Shown here piece after piece: positions 1-6,340 of a DNA stretch of 11,436 bases (positions are counted from its first letter, which is position 1; every line of letters starts with the position of its first letter). Under the pieces are notes generated by a model. It was not told where the DNA came from. It did no database searches and was given only the letters and a program-made list of their open reading frames with translations. This stretch comes from an uncultured Ruminococcus sp. GTDB lineage: Bacteria; Bacillota; Clostridia; Oscillospirales; Acutalibacteraceae. Where the stretch lies: assembly GCA_937892835.1 (NCBI GenBank), contig CALBHM010000468.1, positions 1 to 11,436 of the forward strand. Reading direction: 5' to 3'. Both the position numbers and the translations under genes were made by a program.

Positions 1-1
1 A

Positions 2-214
2 GAAAAAGGCTCGGCCAATTTTGCCGCATGCTGCGCTCCCGAGGCTGTCAAGAGCGGAGTCAAGGCCGGTGACGTTGTTCGTTCGGTTGCAAAACTTGCA
101 GGCGGAAACGGCGGCGGAAAACCCGATTTTGCAATGGCAGGTGCAAAGAATATAGATAAGGTCGATGAAGCAATCGCAGCGGTTGCCGATATCGTTAAAT
201 CTCTTATAAAATAA
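2..214 (+). CDS. alaS: Alanyl-tRNA synthetase, C-terminal fragment (5' end outside window)
   Basis: An open frame enters from the left edge and ends at a TAA at 212-214, giving the last 70 residues of a protein. The Gly-rich stretch LAGGNGGGKPDFAMAGAK followed by an amphipathic helix (KVDEAIAAVADIVKSL) is the hallmark end of the DHHA1 domain of alanyl-tRNA synthetase, which sits at the extreme C-terminus and helps bind tRNA. The enzyme charges tRNA-Ala with alanine in the cytoplasm. The upstream CCAPEAVKSGVKAGDVVRSV segment fits the DHHA1 strand-helix region. The next gene begins 15 bases after the stop, so the two are probably co-transcribed. DHHA1 is also found in DHH phosphoesterases, but the GGGGGxPDxAxAG pattern favours AlaS. 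Confidence 0.88.
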   Translation, partial: EKGSANFAACCAPEAVKSGVKAGDVVRSVAKLAGGNGGGKPDFAMAGAKNIDKVDEAIAAVADIVKSLIK

Positions 215-229
215 ATCAGGAGGATAATT

Positions 230-568
230 ATGGATTGTCTTTTTTGTAAAATAATTAATGGGGAAATCCCTTCAAATAAGGTCTATGAAGATGAGCTTGT
301 TTATGCTTTCCGTGACATAGAACCTCAGGCACCGACACATATTCTCATTATCCCGAAGCAGCATATCAAGTCTGCAGCCGAGATCGACGAGAGCAACAGT
401 GCCGTTGTGGCTCACATCTTTGAGGTAGCGGCCAAGATCGCAAAGCAGGAAGGTCTTGACGACGGCTTCCGTATAGTCAATAACTGCGGCGATATCGCAG
501 GTCAGACTGTCAAGCATCTTCATTTTCACCTTATGGGCGGCAGAGAATTCGGCTGGCCGGCAGGCTGA
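230..568 (+). CDS. hinT: HIT-family (histidine triad) nucleotide-binding protein, Hint type
   Basis: A 112-residue protein, the usual size for Hint. The C-terminal histidine triad HLHFHL (His96, His98, His100) is the active site; the central His attacks the phosphorus of purine nucleoside phosphoramidates and aminoacyl-adenylates. The N-terminal strand-turn DCLFCKIINGEIPSNKVYED and the block FRDIEPQAPTHILIIPKQH match the family. Cys3, Cys6 and His45 form the CxxC...H pattern that binds structural zinc in many HIT proteins. The start is set by AGGAGGA at 218-224, 5 bases before ATG. Two stop codons follow in tandem (TGA then TAA). It lies just behind alaS; eukaryotic Hint1 is known to hydrolyse aminoacyl-AMP made by lysyl-tRNA synthetase, so a quality-control link is possible but is inference. 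The cellular substrate is unknown. Confidence 0.93.
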   Translation: MDCLFCKIINGEIPSNKVYEDELVYAFRDIEPQAPTHILIIPKQHIKSAAEIDESNSAVVAHIFEVAAKIAKQEGLDDGFRIVNNCGDIAGQTVKHLHFHLMGGREFGWPAG

Positions 569-627
569 TAAACTAAATCATTATTGCAGTTAATTCTTTG
601 TCAAAAGCTTGAAAGGAAGTATTTTAA

Positions 628-1167
628 ATGTCAGAAACATACAAAATGAAAATTGCAGGACTCGAAAGAGAGCTTCCTGTTTGTCCGCTTAACGAAAATG
701 TTTCCATTGCAGGATTTATTATTTTCGGCGACGTTGAGCTTACCGTTGCGGCCGCAACCGAGCTTCTTAAAAAGCTCCCCGAGTTCGATTACATTGTAAC
801 TCCCGAGGCAAAGAGCATTCCTCTTGCTTACGAAATGTCACGTCAGAGCGGCAAAAAATATTTTGTTGTTCGTAAAAAAGAGAAGCTTTATATGCAGAAT
901 CCCGTTTCTGTTTCGGTCAAGTCCATTACGACTGCCACAGAGCAGAAGCTCATTCTTGACGGCGCAGACGGCGAGCAGATAAGAGGAAAGAAAATCGTTA
1001 TTCTCGATGACGTTATTTCAACCGGCAAGTCGCTTGAATCGGTTGAGGAGCTTGTTAACAAGTTCGATGTTGATATCGTTGCCAAGGCGGCAATCCTTGC
1101 CGAAGGCGATGCTGCTGACAGAACGGACATTGTTTTCCTTGAGAAGCTTCCCCTCATCTTCAAATGA
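628..1167 (+). CDS. Phosphoribosyltransferase, adenine-PRTase-like
   Basis: A 179-residue type I phosphoribosyltransferase. The PRPP-binding signature lies at residues 123-135 (IVILDDVISTGKS, with the acidic pair Asp127-Asp128), preceded by the flexible-loop region and the motif TPEAKSIPLAYEMSR (58-72), which resembles the TPEAKGIPLA stretch of adenine phosphoribosyltransferase and related xanthine enzymes. Such proteins join a purine base to PRPP to make the nucleotide in purine salvage, in the cytoplasm. An AAAGGAAG ribosome site at 612-619 supports the ATG. Its stop overlaps the comEC start (ATGA, 1164-1167), so translation of the two is likely coupled. Whether the base is adenine, xanthine or another purine cannot be told from the sequence, so no symbol is given. 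Confidence 0.82.
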   Translation: MSETYKMKIAGLERELPVCPLNENVSIAGFIIFGDVELTVAAATELLKKLPEFDYIVTPEAKSIPLAYEMSRQSGKKYFVVRKKEKLYMQNPVSVSVKSITTATEQKLILDGADGEQIRGKKIVILDDVISTGKSLESVEELVNKFDVDIVAKAAILAEGDAADRTDIVFLEKLPLIFK

Positions 1168-3290
1168 AATTGAGATACAGGCCCATGGCAATCATGGGCT
1201 GCACCTATTTTGACGACAGATTTTCTTTCGCAGCGATCGGCGCAGGAATTATAATTCTTTTGCTTACGGTATTTATTCGTAAATTCCGTGAACGTGTTAC
1301 TCCGTTCTTTATTGCGGCGGCACTTATCTTTTCGGGAGTTTCCTTTGAGGTTCTCAGCGACTACAAGATATCCTATGCCGACAGTCTGACGGACAAGGAA
1401 TGCATAGTCGAAGCGACGGTTCTCGATGAGCCGGAGTTTAATCGATCCAGGTATTACTACACGCTCAAAACCGAATCCGTTGACGGCGAGAATTTCAGCG
1501 TTAAGCTGTGGCTTTCCGCTTCGCAATATATCAATGCAGAACCGTATGATAAAATAAAGCTTAAAGTTAATATTTATGAAATCGGCTCATTTTCGAGCGA
1601 CATTAAGCTCTATTATCATTCCAAGGGAATTTTCCTCGGGGGATATGTCAGCAATTACGACGATTATCCGATTGAGATTACCAAGACGGAGAATAAGCCT
1701 TTGGCTTATCATCTTCTTAAATTCAGAAAGACTGTTGAAAGCAGAATTCTTGACAAGCTGCCAAATGACTACGGCGGAGTGACAATCGGAATGCTGACCG
1801 GCAATAAAAGCTTTATCTCAAATGAGATTATCAATAATATCAGAGCGGCCGGTGTTGCACCCGTATTCGCTGTTTCGGGTATGCACTTATCCGTTTGGGT
1901 AATGGGTTTATTTGCAATACTGGAGCTTTTCGGAGTAAAGAAAAGGTTAAATTCTGCAATCGGAATTGCATTTACGCTTTTCTTTATGGGTGTGACGGGC
2001 TTTTCCCCGTCTGTTTGCAGAGCCGGAATTATGCTTTTGGTGATTCTCGCCGGCAATTTGTTCAGGCGAAAGGCCGATCCGGTAAACTCGCTCGGCTTTG
2101 CCGCACTTATTCTCGGAATAGTTAACCCGATGATTGTTGCCGACATAGGCTTCCTTTTGTCCTTTTCATCAACCTTTGGCATAGTCGCTTTGAATCCGTG
2201 GCTCAAAAAACGGATTGAGCCATTGCTGAACGGAGGCTTTATAAAGGCAGTAATCAAGGTTGCCGTCGAATCGGTGTTTGTTTCTGCTTGCGCAACCGTT
2301 GCATCTCTTGGCTTTATAATCGTGTTCATCGGTTATGTTTCTGTCTATTCGATTCTTTCAAATCTGTCGATAACTTATGTTGCGTCTCTTTGCATGCTCT
2401 GCGGCGGCTTAACGGCCTTGTTTTATCCGCTCGGTACGGCAGGTGATTTCTTCGCCGTTGGGACGGGATGCTTTGCGAAATATATCGTTAAGGTTGTCGG
2501 TGACGTTGCACATTGGCCGATTGCGACAATAGATACGTCCAATGTATACTGGACTTACGGCGTGATTGCGTTTTATGCGATTGTTGCGTGCGCATTTCTT
2601 GTTTTCAAAAACAAAACGGCTTTTAGGGCCTCTTGCATAGGATGTGCATTGACTATAATGATTTGCTGCTTGCTTTATCATTTTAACTATGCCGGTTATA
2701 CATATTTCAAGGTGTTGAATGTTGATGACAGCATTGCCGTAATGATTTCGCAGGACGGCAAGAATGCCTTGGTTTGTTCTCAAAGCAAGAACAAATATAT
2801 TTCATCGACCCTTGATGATGTCAGTCCCGATATGATGATTGCAGACGTTAAAGGTGGCAGTTCACCGGGTATATTGTCGGTTATTAAAGAGAGCAATCCG
2901 AAAAAGCTGGTTGTTCCTAAAATCGACAGCTCGTTGACATCGGTATTGCCGAATGATAAAATAACCAAATCCACAAATGCGCAAGTTAATCTTTTTAAGG
3001 ATACGAGCCTTGAATTTGTTACCGATTCGCATTTTAGCGTCGCTTATTGCACCGCTCAGGATGTGACTATATGTATTCTTCTGCGTGCCGACGACATTGA
3101 AAACGTTCCCGAGGAATTCCTCGTCGGAGACGTTTTTATCGGAACGAAGCCGTATGATGAATCGGAATTCGATAATGTAATTATATCAGGAGAGAGCGAC
3201 GAAAACGGATTGGTTTCAACGGGTGAATTCGGAAATATTGATATAAAAATTAAGGATAATAACTATAAAATAATTGTTGAGGAGGGTTGA
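1164..3290 (+). CDS. comEC: ComEC/Rec2-family DNA uptake channel with a degenerate C-terminal domain
   Basis: A 708-residue polytopic membrane protein. Two hydrophobic segments (about 21-37 and 46-62) precede an extracytoplasmic OB-like DUF4131 region (about 70-170). The Competence domain (about 205-480) carries the family hallmarks: MLTGNKSFISNEIINNIRAAG, VSGMHLS (238-243) and GFSPSVCRAGIM (279-290), plus many membrane spans. ComEC forms the inner-membrane channel that brings single-stranded DNA into the cell. The C-terminal part (about 512-708) aligns by eye with the metallo-beta-lactamase-like domain of full-length ComEC (FKVLNVDDSIAVMISQDGK in place of the usual FLDVGQGDSIL...), but the metal-binding THPxxDHIGG motif is replaced by ADVKGGSSPGI (560-570) and a later HHGS-type motif is also missing. 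The ATG lies in the ATGA overlap with the upstream gene, and the RPMAIMGCTY start fits the family. The membrane half is clear; nuclease activity is unlikely. Confidence 0.9.
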   Translation: MKLRYRPMAIMGCTYFDDRFSFAAIGAGIIILLLTVFIRKFRERVTPFFIAAALIFSGVSFEVLSDYKISYADSLTDKECIVEATVLDEPEFNRSRYYYTLKTESVDGENFSVKLWLSASQYINAEPYDKIKLKVNIYEIGSFSSDIKLYYHSKGIFLGGYVSNYDDYPIEITKTENKPLAYHLLKFRKTVESRILDKLPNDYGGVTIGMLTGNKSFISNEIINNIRAAGVAPVFAVSGMHLSVWVMGLFAILELFGVKKRLNSAIGIAFTLFFMGVTGFSPSVCRAGIMLLVILAGNLFRRKADPVNSLGFAALILGIVNPMIVADIGFLLSFSSTFGIVALNPWLKKRIEPLLNGGFIKAVIKVAVESVFVSACATVASLGFIIVFIGYVSVYSILSNLSITYVASLCMLCGGLTALFYPLGTAGDFFAVGTGCFAKYIVKVVGDVAHWPIATIDTSNVYWTYGVIAFYAIVACAFLVFKNKTAFRASCIGCALTIMICCLLYHFNYAGYTYFKVLNVDDSIAVMISQDGKNALVCSQSKNKYISSTLDDVSPDMMIADVKGGSSPGILSVIKESNPKKLVVPKIDSSLTSVLPNDKITKSTNAQVNLFKDTSLEFVTDSHFSVAYCTAQDVTICILLRADDIENVPEEFLVGDVFIGTKPYDESEFDNVIISGESDENGLVSTGEFGNIDIKIKDNNYKIIVEEG
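3279..3286 (+). promoter_or_regulatory. Ribosome binding site deciding the holA start
   Basis: GAGGAGGG lies inside the last codons of comEC, 6 bases before the ATG at 3293. A TTG at 3287 would also open the frame but directly abuts the site, leaving no spacing, so the ATG is the likely start. Confidence 0.8.
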
Positions 3291-3292
3291 TA

Positions 3293-4339
3293 ATGCCACA
3301 GCTGAGCGAAATTGAATTAAAAAAACAAATCAGCTCGGGCGATTTTGCACGATTATATTTTCTTTACGGCGACGAAAAATATCTTATAAGGCATTATACC
3401 GCCCTCATTCAAAAAAAGGCGATTGACCCGGCCTTTGCTGACTTCAATTTTCATCAATATGACGGCAAAGAGGTTGATTTTGACGAGGTTGCGCAAGCGG
3501 CCGAAGCCTTGCCTATGATGAGCGAAAGAACGCTTATTCTTATAAAGGATCTTGCCGCAGACAATCTTAATGCTGATACCACGGACAAGTTCCTGAAGCT
3601 TATTTCGGATATCCCGGACACAACCGTAATTTTAATTTCAAATCCGAGTACCGATGTCAATATGAAAAGTGCAAAGGGTAAAAAAATGCTTGCCGAAATT
3701 GATAAGGCAGGTTGCTCTGTTTCCTTTGAGCATGCCGGGTTAAACCAACTGATTAAGCTTATTGAAAAAGGTGCGGCATCGAGAAATTGCACGATTTCTC
3801 AGTCAAACGCACGCTATTTGCTGACGCTGATCGGCGACGATATGACCGTGATTATCAATGAGCTTGACAAGATTTGCGCCTACAGAAAAGAGGGCGAAAT
3901 CGGAAAAGAGCACATTGACGCCGTTGTTGTCAAGACTGTTCAGGCGAGGGTATTTGACCTCACGAAGGCCTTGACTTCGGGCAACTGCGATCTTGCGATG
4001 GATATTCTTGATACGCTCATTGCAATGAAAGAGGAGCCGATTAATATACTCGGCGCCCTTATAACGCCGTATGTCGATATGTACCGTGCAAAGGTTTATT
4101 TGAGCGGAGGCTTGAGAGCCGAGGACGCAGGCAAGGATTTTAACTATCGCAACAAGGAATTCAGACTTACTAACGGTGCGAGAGCCGCTTCAAAGTACTC
4201 CGTTAATCAGTTGAGAACATTTCTTGATGTTCTTGACGATGCCGACAGGCTTTTGAAGTCAACCTCGGTCAGCGGCAGACTTGTGCTTGAGCAGACAATA
4301 ACTAAGCTTTTCCTTGTTTCAAACGGTGAAAAGATATGA
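3293..4339 (+). CDS. holA: DNA polymerase III subunit delta
   Basis: A 348-residue protein, normal for the family (about 330-350). The delta subunit is part of the clamp loader; it opens the beta sliding clamp so that it can be placed on primed DNA. The N-terminal block DFARLYFLYGDEKYLIRHY is the typical opening of HolA, where a strand then G(D/E)E leads a degenerate AAA+ fold. The middle (SFEHAGLNQLIKLIEKGAAS, IGDDMTVIINELDKICAY) and the C-terminal collar (ARVFDLTKALTSGNCDLAMDILDTLIAMKEEPINILGALI) are in the family order. As expected for delta, no Walker A motif is seen. It starts 2 bases after the comEC stop and overlaps the next gene by ATGA (4336-4339). comEC-holA adjacency is common in Firmicutes. 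Confidence 0.93.
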   Translation: MPQLSEIELKKQISSGDFARLYFLYGDEKYLIRHYTALIQKKAIDPAFADFNFHQYDGKEVDFDEVAQAAEALPMMSERTLILIKDLAADNLNADTTDKFLKLISDIPDTTVILISNPSTDVNMKSAKGKKMLAEIDKAGCSVSFEHAGLNQLIKLIEKGAASRNCTISQSNARYLLTLIGDDMTVIINELDKICAYRKEGEIGKEHIDAVVVKTVQARVFDLTKALTSGNCDLAMDILDTLIAMKEEPINILGALITPYVDMYRAKVYLSGGLRAEDAGKDFNYRNKEFRLTNGARAASKYSVNQLRTFLDVLDDADRLLKSTSVSGRLVLEQTITKLFLVSNGEKI

Positions 4340-4929
4340 TTAAGGTTGATAAGGTTATCATTGTTGAGGGTAAATACGATAAAGTCAAGCTTTCATCAAT
4401 GATTGACGGAATAATTATTGAAACAGAGGGCTTTGGCATCTTTAAGGACAAGGATAAGCAAAGGCTTATCAGGAAGCTCGCCGAGGCAAAGGGTATTGTT
4501 ATACTGACTGACAGCGATTCTGCCGGATTTGTTATCAGAAACTTTATCACTTCGATCGTACCGAAGAAATATATTACAAACGTCTTTATTCCCGATATTT
4601 ACGGCAAGGAGAAGCGTAAGGAATCGGCGTCTAAAGAGGGCAAGCTCGGTGTTGAGGGCGTTTCGGTTGATGTTTTAAAAGACGCTTTTAGTAAAGCCGG
4701 AATCGGCGTTTCTCAAAGCGAAGCTAAGGGAAGAAAAGAAATTACACTTAACGATTTCTTTGACGACGGACTGACCGGAGGAGCAGAAAGCAAGAAAAAA
4801 AGAACGGCTTTGTTAAAAAAACTCGATTTGCCGGAAAGAATGTCAACGAAAGCAATGCTCGATATTTTAAATACATTCATCACATATGACGAATACAAAA
4901 AACTTATTGATTCGGAGGAGATCTTATGA
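4336..4929 (+). CDS. rnmV: RNase M5-like Toprim/DUF4093 protein
   Basis: A 197-residue protein. The Toprim domain covers about residues 1-90: KVIIVEGKYD (Glu11) and ILTDSDSAGF (Asp59 and Asp61, the DxD pair) are the acidic metal-binding residues. The C-terminal half matches the DUF4093 part of RNase M5: GKLGVEGVSVDVLKDAF (102-118) and LNDFFDDGLTGGAESKKKR (138-156), as in Bacillus RnmV. RNase M5 trims the 5S rRNA precursor in the cytoplasm, with ribosomal protein uL18 as cofactor in Bacillus. Oddities: there is a basic/acidic insertion near 90-102, and the gene sits between holA and ispF, not beside ksgA/tatD as in Bacillus. Both ends overlap neighbours by ATGA. A related Toprim protein with another RNA target cannot be excluded. 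Confidence 0.75.
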   Translation: MIKVDKVIIVEGKYDKVKLSSMIDGIIIETEGFGIFKDKDKQRLIRKLAEAKGIVILTDSDSAGFVIRNFITSIVPKKYITNVFIPDIYGKEKRKESASKEGKLGVEGVSVDVLKDAFSKAGIGVSQSEAKGRKEITLNDFFDDGLTGGAESKKKRTALLKKLDLPERMSTKAMLDILNTFITYDEYKKLIDSEEIL

Positions 4930-5399
4930 GAATAGGACACGGATATGACGTACATAAGCTCGTTGAGGGTCGTGATTTGATTGTCGGCGGAGTTAAAATT
5001 CCTTATGAAAAGGGTCTTTTGGGTCATTCGGACGCCGATGTTCTTCTTCATGCTGTGAGTGATTCGCTTTTGGGTGCTGCCGCAATGGGCGATATCGGTG
5101 GAATGTTCCCGGATAATGATCCTCAGTTCCTTGATGCGGACAGCCTTGTGCTTCTTCGCAGGGTTTTCGAAAGGCTCAGAGACAACGGCTATAAGGTGAT
5201 AAACGTTGACGCTACAATTATTGCACAAAAGCCGAAGATGAAGCCGTTTATTCCTGAAATGAGAATGAATATCTCCGCCGCTCTTTCAACATCGATTGAC
5301 AATATCAGCGTTAAGGCGACGACCGAGGAGGAAATGGGCTTTACGGGCAGGGGAGAAGGAATTTCCGCTCACTGCGTCTGCCTTATTGATAAAATCTGA
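4926..5399 (+). CDS. ispF: 2-C-methyl-D-erythritol 2,4-cyclodiphosphate synthase
   Basis: A 157-residue protein, the usual IspF length. It converts CDP-methyl-erythritol 2-phosphate to the cyclodiphosphate with loss of CMP, a late step of the non-mevalonate (MEP) isoprenoid pathway. The first motif MRIGHGYDVHKL supplies metal ligands Asp8 and His10, and GHSDADVLLHAVSDSLLGAA (33-52) supplies His42. GDIGGMFPDNDP (55-66) and the C-terminal ATTEEEMGFTGRGEGISAH are also typical. It works as a homotrimer in the cytoplasm (known for the family). GGAGGAG lies upstream and the ATG overlaps the Toprim gene's stop. The -35 box of the next promoter is inside its final codons. ispD, its common partner, is not in the window. 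Confidence 0.97.
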   Translation: MRIGHGYDVHKLVEGRDLIVGGVKIPYEKGLLGHSDADVLLHAVSDSLLGAAAMGDIGGMFPDNDPQFLDADSLVLLRRVFERLRDNGYKVINVDATIIAQKPKMKPFIPEMRMNISAALSTSIDNISVKATTEEEMGFTGRGEGISAHCVCLIDKI

Positions 5400-5414
5400 A
5401 ATATATGTTATAAT
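5386..5414 (+). promoter_or_regulatory. Sigma-A-type promoter for cdaA-cdaR
   Basis: TTGATA at 5386-5391 (5 of 6 to the TTGACA consensus) and a perfect TATAAT at 5409-5414 are separated by 17 bases. TG at 5406-5407 gives an extended -10 (TGTTATAAT). The -35 lies in the last codons of ispF, and the stop codon falls in the spacer. Transcription would start near 5421, leaving a leader of about 23 bases before the cdaA ATG. The call rests on motif match and spacing. Confidence 0.78.
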
Positions 5415-5443
5415 TAACAAAATAATATTAATCGGAGAAAAAT

Positions 5444-6340
5444 ATGAACGCTTTAATGGAAAATGTCAGCGTCCTTTGGGACAGACTTTTGGCTTTGTTC
5501 TCTTCTTACAATATAATAACTGATACGCTCGATATAGCTTTTGTTGCTTTTCTCGTTTTCAGCGCAATCAAGATGCTCAAAGAAACGAGGGGAATTCAGA
5601 TCGTTAAGGGCCTCGTTATTGTTGCAATCATTTACGCAATAATCAGCCTTTTGAACATGCAGGCGAGCACCTATCTCTTCAAGACGATTTTGCGTGACTT
5701 TATTCTTGTGCTTATAATTTTGTTTACGCCGGAAATAAGGCATGCGCTTGAAACGATGGGTCGAAGCAGGTTTGCTTTCCTGAACTTTTTCGGTGCTCAG
5801 CAGGGTGACGCCCTTTACGAGAGAAAGAAAAGAGCAGTTCTTGAAATATGCAAGGCGTGCCGTGATATGAGCGATAAGAAAATCGGAGCTTTGATTATCT
5901 TTGAGCGCAATACAATGCTCGGCGATATCATCAACACAGGAACGGTCGTTGACGCAAAGGTTTCAAGAGAGCTTATTAATGCGCTCTTTTTCCCGAATTC
6001 GGCTCTTCACGACGGAGGTGTCGTTATTCGTGACGGCAGGGTTGTTGCGGCCGGCTGTATTCTTCCGCTGACGGATAATAATTCTCTCAGCAGTGAGCTT
6101 GGCACAAGGCACAGAGCTTCTCTCGGAATTTCCGAAAAGAGCGACGCAGTGGCCGTTGTTGTTTCAGAAGAAACAGGCAAGATTTCTATTGCCTGCGGCG
6201 GTGAGCTAGAGCGAGGAGTTTCCGACGGTATATTGATGGAGAGGCTTATGGATTATATCCTCCCGGATAATGCAAACAAGGAGAAGAAATCATTCTTCTC
6301 GGTTCTTCTTACCAATGTAAAGGAGAAATTTAAGAAATGA
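5444..6340 (+). CDS. cdaA: Membrane diadenylate cyclase (c-di-AMP synthase)
   Basis: A 298-residue protein matching CdaA/DacA, which joins two ATP into cyclic di-AMP at the inner face of the membrane. Three hydrophobic segments (about 29-43, 53-70, 83-96) precede a cytoplasmic DAC domain (about 105-270). TPEIRHALE (95-103) is the family's hinge after the third span. The catalytic motifs are LHDGGVVIRDGRV (188-200), in which the usual DGA reads DGG (190-192), and GTRHRASLGISE (220-231) with the RHR nucleotide-binding motif, then VVSEETGKIS. CGGAGAAA lies 8 or so bases before ATG. It has its own promoter and overlaps cdaR by ATGA, in line with CdaA-CdaR complex formation known in Bacillus and Listeria. 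c-di-AMP controls potassium uptake and cell-wall homeostasis. Confidence 0.96.
   Translation: MNALMENVSVLWDRLLALFSSYNIITDTLDIAFVAFLVFSAIKMLKETRGIQIVKGLVIVAIIYAIISLLNMQASTYLFKTILRDFILVLIILFTPEIRHALETMGRSRFAFLNFFGAQQGDALYERKKRAVLEICKACRDMSDKKIGALIIFERNTMLGDIINTGTVVDAKVSRELINALFFPNSALHDGGVVIRDGRVVAAGCILPLTDNNSLSSELGTRHRASLGISEKSDAVAVVVSEETGKISIACGGELERGVSDGILMERLMDYILPDNANKEKKSFFSVLLTNVKEKFKK

Noticed and set aside
569..627. Possible promoter before the phosphoribosyltransferase gene
   Set aside because: No -35/-10 pair with acceptable match and spacing was found; the gap seems to hold only the ribosome site.
888..1526. Long open frame on the - strand
   Set aside because: It lies wholly opposite the phosphoribosyltransferase and comEC genes, its product matches no family, and it has no promoter of its own. 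Similar antisense frames at 1769-2329, 6373-6954 and 10166-10759 are rejected for the same reason.
2697..3290. comEC 3' part as a frameshifted or broken pseudogene
   Set aside because: The frame is intact to a normal stop, with holA packed 2 bases after it, and strand-helix order is preserved; motif loss looks like divergence, not decay.
3287..3292. TTG start for holA
   Set aside because: It directly abuts the GAGGAGGG ribosome site; the ATG at 3293 has proper spacing.
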